Of a DNA stretch of 64,000 nt, positions 1-7,899 are shown piece after piece. Within the stretch, counting starts at the first letter, position 1, and every line of letters starts with the position of its first letter. The notes under the pieces were generated by a model, which saw only the letters and a list, made by a program, of their open reading frames with translations, was not told the origin of the DNA and searched no databases. Made by a program: the position numbers and the translations under genes. The DNA is from an uncultured Duncaniella sp. (lineage in GTDB: Bacteria; Bacteroidota; Bacteroidia; Bacteroidales; Muribaculaceae), in NCBI GenBank assembly GCA_910587515.1, contig CAJULW010000010.1, positions 1-64,000 of the forward strand. Direction: 5' to 3'.

Positions 1-30
1 GTCCGTGGTTGTTGTCGGTTCTGTTGTCAT
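1..30 (-). CDS. Start of the next gene after sufB (partial, off the window edge)
   Basis: An ATG at 30-28 overlaps the TGA stop of sufB in the arrangement ATGA, and the frame stays open for the ten codons left in the window (Thr-rich start, MTTEPTTTTD). ATGA overlaps usually mark translational coupling, so this is probably the next suf-operon gene. SufC would be the expected neighbour, but this N-terminus does not look like the usual SufC start. Too little is visible to name it. Confidence 0.3.
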   Translation of the reverse strand, partial: MTTEPTTTTD

Positions 31-1499
31 CCTACTGAGCCTTCAAGTGTGATTTGCAGGAGATTTTGTGCTTCGACAGCGAATTCCATAGGAAGCTTGT
101 TCATAACTTCTTTTGCGTAGCCGTTTACAATCAACGCCACGGCTTCTTCTGTCGGTATACCTCGCTGGTTGCAGTAAAAAAGTTGGTCTTCGGATATTTT
201 GGATGTCGTGGCTTCGTGCTCAACGATAGCGCTGTCGTTGAGCACGTCTATGTACGGAAATGTATGAGCACCGCATTGGTCACCCATAAGGAGTGAGTCG
301 CATTGGGTATAGTTACGGCATCCGCTTGCACCGGGAGCGACTTTGACGAGCCCTCGATATGAATTTTGGGAATGGCCGGCCGAAATGCCTTTAGACACTA
401 TGGTCGAGGATGTGTTTTTGCCGATATGTATCATTTTTGTTCCTGTATCAGCCTGCTGGTAGTTCTTTGTGACGGCCACGGAGTAGAATTCGCCTCTTGA
501 GTAGTCTCCCCGAAGTATACAGGATGGGTATTTCCATGTGATGGCAGATCCGGTCTCTACCTGGGTCCATGAAAGTTTTGAGTGGTCACCGCGGCAGAGT
601 CCGCGTTTTGTCACGAAGTTGTATATGCCTCCGCGTCCTTCCGCATCTCCTGCATACCAATTTTGTACTGTCGAATATTTTACTTCAGCCCTGTCTTCGA
701 CTATTATTTCGACTATTGCGGCATGGAGTTGGTTTTCGTCACGCATAGGGGCCGTGCAGCCTTCAAGGTAACTTACGTATGCATCATCGTCGGCCACTAT
801 GAGAGTGCGTTCGAATTGCCCGGTGCCGGAGGCGTTGATGCGGAAATAAGTCGATAGTTCCATCGGGCAGCGGACCCCCTTGGGTATATATACGAATGAT
901 CCGTCTGAGAATACAGCGGAGTTTAGAGCTGCGAAGAAATTGTCGCGGTAGCCGACCACCGATCCAAGGTATTTTTTGACCAGATCAGGATAATCCCGCA
1001 CAGCTTCCGAGATCGAACAGAAAATTATACCTTTTTCAGCAAGTTTTTCCTTGTGAGTGGTTTTTACGCTTACGGAGTCCATGACGGCATCGACAGCCAT
1101 TCCTGCGAGGGCTTTCTGTTCTTGCAACGGTATGCCGAGACGATTGAAAGTTTCGAGCAATTGAGGGTCGACTTCATCGAGGCTTTCGGGGCCCTTGACT
1201 TTAGAACGCGGCTCAGCGTAATAGCTTATTGCCTGATAGTCGATAGGTGGTATTTGAAGGTGTGCCCAGTCGGGCATTTCAAGAGTCTGCCAATGGCGGA
1301 ATGCTTTAAGTCTGAACTCAAGCAGCCATTCCGGTTCTCTTTTTTTTGCGGAAATCAGTCTGACAACGTCTTCATTAAGACCTGTCGGTATTATGTCGGT
1401 ATCAATATCAGAAGTGAAACCGTATTTATATTCGTCAGACGTGGCTCTGTTGATGAGCTCTTCGCTGTCTGCTTTTTGATTTTTTTCGTTGTTGTCCAT
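27..1499 (-). CDS. sufB: Fe-S cluster assembly scaffold protein SufB
   Basis: SufB is the scaffold subunit of the cytoplasmic SufBCD complex on which iron-sulfur clusters are built. The 490-residue length matches the family. The C-terminal half carries the expected signatures: TQCDS with Cys400, VEHEA with Glu429, and FYCNQRG. The 29-residue spacing of Cys400 and Glu429 equals that of the E. coli pair C405/E434 needed for cluster assembly (alignment by eye). The ATG at 1499 lies 14 bases after the stop of the cvpA-like gene, so the two are probably co-transcribed, and the stop overlaps a further ATG. sufC, sufD and sufS are expected beyond the left edge. Identity is secure. Confidence 0.97.
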   Translation of the reverse strand: MDNNEKNQKADSEELINRATSDEYKYGFTSDIDTDIIPTGLNEDVVRLISAKKREPEWLLEFRLKAFRHWQTLEMPDWAHLQIPPIDYQAISYYAEPRSKVKGPESLDEVDPQLLETFNRLGIPLQEQKALAGMAVDAVMDSVSVKTTHKEKLAEKGIIFCSISEAVRDYPDLVKKYLGSVVGYRDNFFAALNSAVFSDGSFVYIPKGVRCPMELSTYFRINASGTGQFERTLIVADDDAYVSYLEGCTAPMRDENQLHAAIVEIIVEDRAEVKYSTVQNWYAGDAEGRGGIYNFVTKRGLCRGDHSKLSWTQVETGSAITWKYPSCILRGDYSRGEFYSVAVTKNYQQADTGTKMIHIGKNTSSTIVSKGISAGHSQNSYRGLVKVAPGASGCRNYTQCDSLLMGDQCGAHTFPYIDVLNDSAIVEHEATTSKISEDQLFYCNQRGIPTEEAVALIVNGYAKEVMNKLPMEFAVEAQNLLQITLEGSVG

Positions 1500-1513
1500 C
1501 TTGATTAATTAAG

Positions 1514-2089
1514 TCAGAGTGGGGAGACATATTCAGTTGTGGCAGTTCCGGTTATTTTGACCGGAGTCGGTTGGGGAGTTGTGTTGTGTTCGATAGGCGC
1601 GACGCTCCCGAACACCCATGGAGCAAAGCCGGTTACCAGGCTTATGATTTTTCCGGAGGCGAGCCGTGAGCGGGAAAGAAGTGTGGTGGATGGGAAAATC
1701 GCTATATACAGATTGATTAGCAGACTGACGACCAAAAAGTATTTGGCCAAAGAGAATGCCGCTCCGGCAATTCTGTCGATAGGTCCCAGAAACACTGCGT
1801 GGGTGACGGTGCGCAGCAAACGTGCGATAAAGACAACCAGATAATAGGTTATAAGGTATATCGCGCAGTTGGCCGCTATTGAAACCGTATAGCGCGGGAT
1901 GGCAGTTGTCTGCCAGTCGTGATTTGCTTCCATTATCAGGTCTTCAACCTGCTGTCCGAAAGTTCGACAAGCAATGATCGCGATTATGATTGCCACAAAA
2001 GAACCTAACTGGGTTATTATCCCTTTTCGGTAACCAAGGCAAGTCGCTGCTATGAATATTAATATAATGATTATGTCGATTGCGGTCAT
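1514..2089 (-). CDS. CvpA family inner-membrane protein
   Basis: This 191-residue protein starts with a hydrophobic helix (about residues 4-20) and has three more membrane segments (about 28-45, 65-90, 105-130), followed by a polar tail. Its layout, with GYRKG after the first helix and GPIDRIAGAAF before the last, fits the CvpA family of colicin V production proteins, whose molecular role is unclear (envelope or purF-linked functions are reported). It is the first gene before sufB, 14 bases apart, and the only promoter-like sequence found for the pair lies upstream of it. A role in iron-sulfur assembly would be inference from position only. Confidence 0.8.
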   Translation of the reverse strand: MTAIDIIIILIFIAATCLGYRKGIITQLGSFVAIIIAIIACRTFGQQVEDLIMEANHDWQTTAIPRYTVSIAANCAIYLITYYLVVFIARLLRTVTHAVFLGPIDRIAGAAFSLAKYFLVVSLLINLYIAIFPSTTLLSRSRLASGKIISLVTGFAPWVFGSVAPIEHNTTPQPTPVKITGTATTEYVSPL

Positions 2090-2101
2090 ACGGAAAAAGT
2101 T

Positions 2102-2120
2102 TAAATCACGTCGTGATTTA
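2102..2120. promoter_or_regulatory. 19-base perfect palindrome in the leader of the cvpA-sufB operon
   Basis: The arms TAAATCACG and CGTGATTTA flank a single central T (2111). The palindrome sits between the minus-strand -7 box (2128-2135) and the start codon at 2089, so it would cover the transcription start and early leader. A one-base spacer favours a protein operator over an RNA hairpin, although an 8-bp stem with a 3-base loop, followed on the minus strand by five T, is also possible as an attenuator. Confidence 0.5.
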
Positions 2121-2127
2121 TCCGATG

Positions 2128-2135
2128 CAAATTTA
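2128..2135 (-). promoter_or_regulatory. -7 box of the cvpA-sufB operon
   Basis: On the minus strand this reads TAAATTTG, a full match to the Bacteroidota -7 consensus TAnnTTTG, about 40 bases upstream of the cvpA start. No clear TTTG lies at the -33 position. The rest of the 318-base gap (2090-2407) is AT-rich. Before ompA it holds a weaker plus-strand match, TAGATTTA at 2352-2359, with TGTG about 22 bases upstream. I see no gene in the gap. Confidence 0.5.
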
Positions 2136-2407
2136 ACAATTTATTCTCGAAATGAGTTGTAACACATATATAAAATACTATAAACAGTTTTGGCGCAATA
2201 GACGGTTTGGACGGGGATTTAACGTTTAAATGTTAAAATCGATTATTGTATGCGGGCTAATGAACAAATAAAAATGTACTAATGTTATAAAATCAAAACT
2301 TACAATACTTCTCCGGGGTCAATATGTGTGCCTGGATATTGAAAGGTAAAATAGATTTAAAGAAAGAGTTTACTAAAAAATCGTGTTTCATTTAATTTTA
2401 TGAGAGA

Positions 2408-3619
2408 ATGAAAAGAAATTTGTTGATCGTAGCGGCTCTTGGCGGTATGCTTTGGAGTGCCAATGAGGCGAATGCCCAGGAGACAATCACCGGTGTTGTC
2501 GTTGAGGAAACCCCTGTTCTGGTTCAGGAGGTGGAGTGCAAGGACTATTATACTCCCGGTTCGTGGAAAAACAATTGGTATCTACAGCTTGGAGCCGGTA
2601 TCCGTTCGCCGTTTATGGAAAATTCGAGGGAACAAGGCAGTGATGGCCGTCGTATTACAGCTGTATATAATCTTGGCGTTGGCCGTTGGATTTCTCCATA
2701 TTTAGGATTTCGCTTTTCGGCTTACTATGGTTCCATGCATTGGAATCAGGGGGTGACCGCCTCTGCCCGTGTGGCAAATCTTAACGTGGATTTTATGTGG
2801 GATATGTTTAACTCCATTGGTGGATATAGTCCGGGACGTGTGTTCTCGATTGTTCCTTACATCGGACTTGGCGGTTCATTCGTGTATCATTATCGTCCTG
2901 AGCTTGGTAACATAAACGACCATGGCGGTAAAGTGAAATCCAATCAGTGGCTTCTGCCTGTATCTGCAGGCCTTCAGCTCCGTTTCCGTCTGAGCGAATA
3001 TGTTGACTTCTTTGCAGAGGGCCGCGCACAATTCTATGGCGATAATTTCAATAATGAAGCCTACGGCCGTCCGATCGACATTGATGTCTCCGCTATCGGT
3101 GGTTTCACATTCCACTTTACTGGCTCGAAGTTCCAGCGTTACAATCCATGCGACTATGTCGACTATATCAACAACGCGAATGCACAGATCAACGATCTTA
3201 GAGGCGCGCTTGCGACCACATCCGCAGCTCTTGCCGCGGCAGAAGCTCAGCTTCCATGTCCTGAAGTGACCGAGACGGTCGAGACCGCTGATGTGACATT
3301 GTTGCCGACCGTGCGTTTCAAGATCAATTCGGCATACGTTTCGTCAGAAGAAATGGTAAATGTATACAATGTCGCTGAGTTCATGAAAGCCAATCCGAAT
3401 GCTACGGTTATTGTTCGCGGTTACGCTGACCAGGATACCGGTTCTTCCGAATACAACATGAAGCTTTCTGAACGTCGCGCACAGGCGGTCGCTGATATAT
3501 TGGTTGGTGACTATGGTATTGACTCCAGTCGTCTCGTGCTTGAGGCTGCCGGCAGCAACACCCAGGTTTACGATACAAATGATTGGAACCGTATTGTGAT
3601 TTTCGCTGTTCCCGAATAA
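2408..3619 (+). CDS. OmpA family outer membrane protein
   Basis: A 403-residue outer membrane porin that anchors the envelope to peptidoglycan. A signal peptide (residues 1-23, ending ANA) precedes an eight-strand-like beta-barrel (about 35-240) rich in alternating aromatic residues. An Ala-rich, probably coiled linker (about 250-285) follows, then a C-terminal OmpA domain (about 300-400). That domain has the GYADQDTGSSEYN and LSERRAQAV segments whose Asp and Arg bind diaminopimelate in the family. It appears monocistronic, with its own terminator at 3683-3720. Such proteins are among the most abundant in Bacteroidales envelopes. Confidence 0.93.
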   Translation: MKRNLLIVAALGGMLWSANEANAQETITGVVVEETPVLVQEVECKDYYTPGSWKNNWYLQLGAGIRSPFMENSREQGSDGRRITAVYNLGVGRWISPYLGFRFSAYYGSMHWNQGVTASARVANLNVDFMWDMFNSIGGYSPGRVFSIVPYIGLGGSFVYHYRPELGNINDHGGKVKSNQWLLPVSAGLQLRFRLSEYVDFFAEGRAQFYGDNFNNEAYGRPIDIDVSAIGGFTFHFTGSKFQRYNPCDYVDYINNANAQINDLRGALATTSAALAAAEAQLPCPEVTETVETADVTLLPTVRFKINSAYVSSEEMVNVYNVAEFMKANPNATVIVRGYADQDTGSSEYNMKLSERRAQAVADILVGDYGIDSSRLVLEAAGSNTQVYDTNDWNRIVIFAVPE

Positions 3620-3682
3620 AAATTGAACGAACACCGTCACTGAAATTTATAGAGATTTCTGTTTAAACAATAATTGACGTTC

Positions 3683-3720
3683 GCGTCCCGTGTAGTATCA
3701 AGGAGTGCACGGGACGCTTT
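3683..3720 (+). terminator. Intrinsic terminator after the OmpA gene
   Basis: A perfect 10-bp stem, GCGTCCCGTG (3683-3692) with CACGGGACGC (3708-3717), encloses a 15-base loop and is followed by TTTCGTTG. It ends the ompA transcript before the separate promoter at 3732. Confidence 0.75.
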
Positions 3721-3731
3721 CGTTGATTTGT

Positions 3732-3762
3732 TTTGCAGGACTGCATAAAATAGCTAAATTTG
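3732..3762 (+). promoter_or_regulatory. Promoter of the DUF115/MptE-like gene
   Basis: TTTG at 3732-3735, a 19-base spacer and TAAATTTG at 3755-3762 form a full match to the Bacteroidota housekeeping promoter. Transcription would start near 3769. This excludes the upstream GTG at 3705 and supports the ATG at 3792. Confidence 0.8.
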
Positions 3763-3791
3763 TCATTCGGATATGTTTTATAATATTGCTT

Positions 3792-4652
3792 ATGCCATTG
3801 TTTGACGGATTGGCTGATTTTTGTGCCAAACTTGGTGCATCTGCCAAAAGTTTGTTGAAAATAATATTGTTATCGAGACGAAGCACCGTTACTGAAGCGT
3901 CCGCTGCCACCGATGGGAGTCCGATCGTGATAATGGGTAACGGACCGTCTTTGGGGCCATTGATTTCATCATGTTCGGATAAATTGCGGGACGCGACCAC
4001 TATGGCAGTCAATTTTGCGGCTAATACCGATGAGTTTGTTGTGCTGAAACCGGATTTTTATCTGATGGCTGACGGGCATTTTTTTGAAGGACGGGAAACG
4101 GATACCAACGTGGAGAAGCTTTATAGACGTTTGAATTCTGAAGTGTCATGGCCGATGACACTGTATACTCCAGTTGGAAAGACGGGTGCGAAAATTGGAA
4201 TAAGCAATTCCAATATTAAGATCGAACATTTTAATTGTGTTGGCATAGAGGGGTTTGAAGCCTTTCAAAGGCTTGTGTTCCGTTCCGGACTCGGAATGCC
4301 GCGTCCGCGTAACGTACTTGTTCCGGCGATAATGACGGCCATGTCTGCCGGTTTCAAGACGATATATCTGGTAGGGGCGGATCATGGTTGGCTTGAGACA
4401 CTGAAAGTCACAGGGGAGAATGTCGTGGTCAACATGCAATCGCATTTTTATAAGGACAATAGTTCCGAGTGTGACAGGGTGGCCAGTGTATATAAAGACA
4501 TAAGATTGCATGAGGTGTTGTTGAGCTTTCATCTTGCGTTCAGGTCATATCATATTCTCGAGAAGTACGCCCGCAGTCGAGATGTTGACATTGTCAATTC
4601 TACACCTGGGTCATATATCGATGCTTTCCGTCGTGGAGATCTTGTGATTTAG
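3792..4652 (+). CDS. MptE-like / DUF115 family protein
   Basis: Starting at the ATG at 3792, this is a 286-residue protein. The frame is open back to a GTG at 3705, but that codon lies in the ompA terminator and before the promoter. Residues 49-55 (GNGPSLG) match the nucleotide-binding glycine motif of the DUF115/MptE-like fold, followed by a Rossmann-like region with FYLMADGHFF and YLVGADHGW. Members include archaeal 6-hydroxymethylpterin diphosphokinase and the flagellin-glycosylation factor Maf, but many act in surface polysaccharide synthesis. The gene stands alone between ompA and a tRNA, so its substrate cannot be inferred. Confidence 0.7.
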   Translation: MPLFDGLADFCAKLGASAKSLLKIILLSRRSTVTEASAATDGSPIVIMGNGPSLGPLISSCSDKLRDATTMAVNFAANTDEFVVLKPDFYLMADGHFFEGRETDTNVEKLYRRLNSEVSWPMTLYTPVGKTGAKIGISNSNIKIEHFNCVGIEGFEAFQRLVFRSGLGMPRPRNVLVPAIMTAMSAGFKTIYLVGADHGWLETLKVTGENVVVNMQSHFYKDNSSECDRVASVYKDIRLHEVLLSFHLAFRSYHILEKYARSRDVDIVNSTPGSYIDAFRRGDLVI

Positions 4653-4672
4653 GTTGTCATAGCCGATTTTTA

Positions 4673-4703
4673 TTTGAATTTTAAAAAGAAATTTCTACCT
4701 TTG
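4673..4703 (+). promoter_or_regulatory. Promoter of tRNA-Ser
   Basis: TTTG at 4673-4676, a 19-base spacer and TACCTTTG at 4696-4703 match the Bacteroidota consensus. The predicted start lies about 20 bases before the mature tRNA. Confidence 0.8.
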
Positions 4704-4730
4704 CGCTGTCAAAACAACATAATGACCTAA

Positions 4731-4817
4731 GGAAAGATGCCGGAGTGGTCGATCGGGGCGGTCTCGAAAACCGTTGTCCCCTTGCGGGGACCCAGGGTTC
4801 GAATCCCTGTCTTTCCG
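4731..4817 (+). tRNA. tRNA-Ser (anticodon CGA)
   Basis: An 87-base cloverleaf with a seven-base acceptor stem (GGAAAGA with TCTTTCC), G as discriminator at 4817, a D-arm and an anticodon stem GCGGT/ACCGT. The loop CTCGAAA places anticodon CGA at 4765-4767 (codon UCG). The long variable arm (GTCCCC, loop TTGC, GGGGAC) is typical of class II tRNA-Ser, and the T-loop reads GGTTCGAATCC. The 3' CCA is not encoded, which agrees with the CCA-adding enzyme at 41294-42727. Confidence 0.97.
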
Positions 4818-4832
4818 CGATTGTTATATCGG

Positions 4833-4867
4833 AGCGTGTCTGAATCAACGATTTAGACACGCTTTTT
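4833..4867 (+). terminator. Terminator of tRNA-Ser
   Basis: The stem AGCGTGTCT (4833-4841) with AGACACGCT (4855-4863) is followed by a T-run ending TTTTTATATTTT. It lies 15 bases after the tRNA. Confidence 0.8.
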
Positions 4868-4897
4868 ATATTTTGATTGTTGGCGTCATTGCCGGAT

Positions 4898-4938
4898 GAA
4901 AAATAAGTGGCACAAACCTCACGGTCTGTGCCACTTTT
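4898..4938. terminator. Bidirectional hairpin terminator
   Basis: A 10-bp perfect stem, AAGTGGCACA (4905-4914) with TGTGCCACTT (4927-4936), has a 12-base loop. The minus strand reads on into ATTTTTCA, and the plus strand into TTTTAAT. No plus-strand gene needs it, because the tRNA already has a terminator. It is therefore better explained as the end of the minus-strand transcript that starts near 5188. Confidence 0.65.
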
Positions 4939-5188
4939 AATCTACAATCTTGTAAAAACACATATATTGAAAAAACGATTCCGTCAGGAATTAATATCGT
5001 TAAGGAATGATGATTTTCAAATTTGAGGCTCTTATGATTGTAAATAGGCTTGTAAATAAATGTTAGGATGTTAGAAGTTGATTAGGTTTGTATAGGCTTG
5101 TATTCTTGAAAAATCTTGAATTTGTCGTCATCGAGGTGCTCATGAGGCTGATGGGCCTTTGTGAAAAGCACCTAAAATGTTGTATTAC
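4899..5188 (-). ncRNA. Candidate small RNA, about 290 nt
   Basis: A full-consensus minus-strand promoter (5194-5225) and an intrinsic terminator (4898-4938) bracket about 290 bases without a convincing reading frame. Near the 5' end is a hairpin with a 7-bp outer stem (5134-5140 with 5167-5173) and a 4-bp inner stem (5145-5148 with 5155-5158). Downstream the RNA would contain ACAAGCCTA twice (5044-5054 and 5092-5102 on the plus strand) plus a near copy, ACAAACCTA, possibly single-stranded pairing sites. I do not recognise it as 6S, SRP, RNase P or tmRNA. The only in-frame peptide starting at an ATG is 26 residues, without a recognisable family. Confidence 0.45.
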
Positions 5189-5193
5189 GGATG

Positions 5194-5225
5194 CAAATTT
5201 AAGTAAATGGATTTTAAAAAGCAAA
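5194..5225 (-). promoter_or_regulatory. Minus-strand promoter of the candidate small RNA
   Basis: On the minus strand TTTG (5225-5222), a 20-base spacer and TAAATTTG (5201-5194) form a full consensus promoter pointing into a region with no gene. The remainder of the gap up to 5447 holds no feature I can support. Confidence 0.75.
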
Positions 5226-5447
5226 AATACATGAAAGAAAGCAGGGAAAAGATATCTATTTTGTCGGTACTGTATGCGCTTGGTATACAGAGTTGTAGTC
5301 TTATAGGGGACAGGCTGTGTCGTAAGTAGCGTTTCGCAGTCTCATATTGGTTTTGCCTAAAGAGTCATTGGCGGGAGGTCGGAGAGGTGATGGTCGGATG
5401 TTATGTTTTTTTTACTCTCGCAGAATGGTAGTTAACGAAAATGTTGT

Positions 5448-5455
5448 TAACTTTG
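5448..5455 (+). promoter_or_regulatory. -7 box upstream of the DUF6242 gene
   Basis: TAACTTTG matches TAnnTTTG, and the start codon at 5549 would follow a leader of about 85 bases. No good TTTG is present at -33. Confidence 0.5.
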
Positions 5456-5548
5456 CATCTTGAAAAAGTGTTTGGCTAAGCCTCACACTATGATAAACAT
5501 AGTCTATGCAAATAAAAAAAAGCCTCAGGGCATAATCATAACTATCTT

Positions 5549-7078
5549 ATGACTAAAAGATTTCCGCTATATTCACTGTTCGCTGTTTTGTTGGCGGTGG
5601 CTGTTGTGGGTTGTAACAGTGACTCTGATAACATTGTCACTGAGGGGGACTTCGGGAATTGTTCGGTATCATCTTTCAATTTGACAAGAAATGACAAGGT
5701 GTTGAATCGTCTCGATTCGGTATATTTTTCTATTGACCTCGTAAACGCGGTTATATTTAACGCTGATTCATTGCCTAAAGGCACAAAGATAGATAAATTG
5801 GTGTTGAAGATTGGCACTTCGTCTGCGAGCGGATGTGATTTGACATTCCGTAAGCTTGGTACGACAAGGGATACGACTGTCAATTATCTGTCGAGTCCTA
5901 ATGATAGTATCAATTTTTCGGATGGTCCTGTAAAACTTCTTGTCACATCTTATGACGGACTGTCGAAGCGAGAGTATACCGTCAAAGTTAATGTGCATCA
6001 GGTTCAGCCTGACACGTTGTTCTGGGATAACGCTGCGAAACGCACGCTCCCGGGACCTTATGCTGATCCGGAAAAGCAAAAAACAGTGGAATTCCAAGGG
6101 AAGGCCTATTGCATGACTGTATCCGGCCAATCCGCTTCGCTTTCTGTCTGCCGTAATCTGTTTGACGGTGATTGGGATATTGCGGACGTGACGCTGCCGG
6201 CAAATGCAGATGTAAATTCGTTTACATCGAGTTCGGATGCGTTTTACATCTTGGATTCGGACGGCAATCTATATAAATCCGAAGATGGTATGACATGGAT
6301 ATCGACTGGTGCTCGCATTGATCATATATATGGCGGATATAATGGAGTGATCCTTGGTGCCCGTAAAGATTTTGACGGTTGGACGCATGTGACTTATCCT
6401 GCGTCAGAAGAACTGGCCGTTCCGGCTGGCTGCCCTATCGGAGGTACGAGTCAATTGTTCGTATACAGATCGGAGTGGAGCGCGGAGCCTTTGGCTATGT
6501 TTGTCGGAGGCCGTGACGCTTCCGGTATGGTTGTCGGATCGGCTTGGGGCTATGATGGAAATAGATGGGGTAAAATAAGCACCCGAGACATTGATGAACG
6601 CGAGAACATAACGATGTTCCCGTATTTTACTCCTCGGGTTGACACGAATTCCTGGCGTATCACAGAGCGTTCCGCTTTGATTGCTATGGGTGGCCGCTAT
6701 GAATCGACTGAAGGGGTTGTTGTGTCAAAAAACGTATATGTTTCATACGACCAGGGTATAACTTGGGATGAAGTTTCGAGTTATCTTCAATTGCCGGAAT
6801 ATATACCCGCATTCTGTGGCGCGCAGGCACTGGTGTTTAATTCTGAAATGAGTGTGGATGGCGAGACTGCACAATCGTCATGGCTGCCGTCTTCCGGTTC
6901 TCATTTGCCGGTTTGGGCAAATCCTGAACCTTTGGTGCTTAGCCGTGTAAGCAAGCCTGAGAATAGTTGGGAATGTCCATATATATATATGTTCGGAGGC
7001 GAGGACGCGTCTGGGCGATTGCATAATTCTGTTTGGAGAGGTGTGATACGCCGATTCTCGTTTCGTCCTTTATATTAA
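5549..7078 (+). CDS. DUF6242 family lipoprotein
   Basis: A 509-residue exported protein. A lipoprotein signal ends with the lipobox VVGC at Cys22, followed by an Asp/Ser-rich tail, so it should sit on the envelope. An N-terminal domain of about 150 residues resembles the beta-sandwich of Bacteroidales DUF6242 proteins. The rest shows repeated Trp/Gly motifs (YKSEDGMTWISTG, YVSYDQGITWDEV, YMFGGEDASGRLHNSVW), which suggest a beta-propeller of BNR/Kelch type. It lies 13 bases before the DUF6089 gene, with uppS and bamA following, so a role in envelope assembly is possible but unproven. Confidence 0.75.
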   Translation: MTKRFPLYSLFAVLLAVAVVGCNSDSDNIVTEGDFGNCSVSSFNLTRNDKVLNRLDSVYFSIDLVNAVIFNADSLPKGTKIDKLVLKIGTSSASGCDLTFRKLGTTRDTTVNYLSSPNDSINFSDGPVKLLVTSYDGLSKREYTVKVNVHQVQPDTLFWDNAAKRTLPGPYADPEKQKTVEFQGKAYCMTVSGQSASLSVCRNLFDGDWDIADVTLPANADVNSFTSSSDAFYILDSDGNLYKSEDGMTWISTGARIDHIYGGYNGVILGARKDFDGWTHVTYPASEELAVPAGCPIGGTSQLFVYRSEWSAEPLAMFVGGRDASGMVVGSAWGYDGNRWGKISTRDIDERENITMFPYFTPRVDTNSWRITERSALIAMGGRYESTEGVVVSKNVYVSYDQGITWDEVSSYLQLPEYIPAFCGAQALVFNSEMSVDGETAQSSWLPSSGSHLPVWANPEPLVLSRVSKPENSWECPYIYMFGGEDASGRLHNSVWRGVIRRFSFRPLY

Positions 7079-7091
7079 TACAAGGTAGACG

Positions 7092-7790
7092 ATGCGATCT
7101 CTCTCTTCTGTATTGTTTGTCTTTATGGCTTTGGCTTGTCCGGCTTTAGCCATGTCTCAGGCGCAAGCGAGTGTCGAGACTTATAAATTTGATATTGGAG
7201 CTGGCCTTGGCATGTCGGGATATCTCGGTGATGCCAATGAATCGAATTTGTATGCTCATCCTGGCGTAGGGGTCAACGCCTCTTTTCGTTATCTGATCAA
7301 TACGCGTTGGGCATTGAGATGTCTTGTCACCGCAGCCTCGCTGAGCGGGACTACGGCCGATATGGAAAATGTGCTTCCAGAAGGGAAAGTCTATGATTTC
7401 AACTCATGGGTTTATGACCTTGGAGCGCGAGCCGAGTTCAATTTTTTCAATTATGGGATAGGGGAGACATATAAACATCTCAGCCGTTTTTCTCCGTATC
7501 TCTCATTGGGCTTGGGTGTCAATATGTCTAAGACTGATGGTGACAATTTTGTTGCCATGAGTCTGCCTATGGGGCTCGGCGTAAAGTTCAAACTTAAACC
7601 CCGGATCAACCTCGGACTTGAATTCTCGATGACAAAGGTGTTCGGAGACAATGTTGACAGTCGGGAACTGACAGATCTTTATCAGATAAAAAGTTCTTTC
7701 TTGAAGAATACGGATTGGTATTCGACATTGATGTTCTCTGTGAGTTATGAATTCGGAGAACGTTGTGTGACTTGTCATCGGATCGACTAA
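7092..7790 (+). CDS. DUF6089 family outer membrane beta-barrel protein
   Basis: A 232-residue protein with a signal peptide (about 1-20, ending ALA). Amphipathic strands follow, ending in a long-strand pattern typical of small outer membrane barrels (LGMSGYLGDAN near the start, YLSLGLGVNMSK mid-way, SVSYEFGERC near the end). In the DUF6089 family the gene often precedes uppS and bamA in Bacteroidota, as here; its function is unknown. Starting 13 bases after the DUF6242 lipoprotein gene suggests a shared transcript. The final CVTCHRID tail with two cysteines is unusual for a barrel terminus. Confidence 0.75.
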   Translation: MRSLSSVLFVFMALACPALAMSQAQASVETYKFDIGAGLGMSGYLGDANESNLYAHPGVGVNASFRYLINTRWALRCLVTAASLSGTTADMENVLPEGKVYDFNSWVYDLGARAEFNFFNYGIGETYKHLSRFSPYLSLGLGVNMSKTDGDNFVAMSLPMGLGVKFKLKPRINLGLEFSMTKVFGDNVDSRELTDLYQIKSSFLKNTDWYSTLMFSVSYEFGERCVTCHRID

Positions 7791-7899
7791 GTTGCCGCGA
7801 TATAGCCTGTGTTTTAGAGAAAACCGGGGCGTTTATAAAATGAAATTCAATCAAGATTCGTTGGGCGGATGTAAGCATTGACGGATCACAATATAAAAT

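Noticed and set aside
3705..3791. GTG-initiated extension of the MptE-like gene
   Set aside because: The GTG lies in the ompA terminator hairpin and the only good promoter starts transcription near 3769, downstream of it.
5231..5329. 32-codon plus-strand ORF (MKESREKISILSVL...) beside the small-RNA promoter
   Set aside because: It lacks a promoter of its own, has no recognisable family, and overlaps little else. The size is near chance expectation.
4818..5548. Integration site or mobile-element remnant next to tRNA-Ser
   Set aside because: No integrase, no duplicated tRNA 3' end and no flanking direct repeat were seen. The gap is better explained by a small RNA and promoters.
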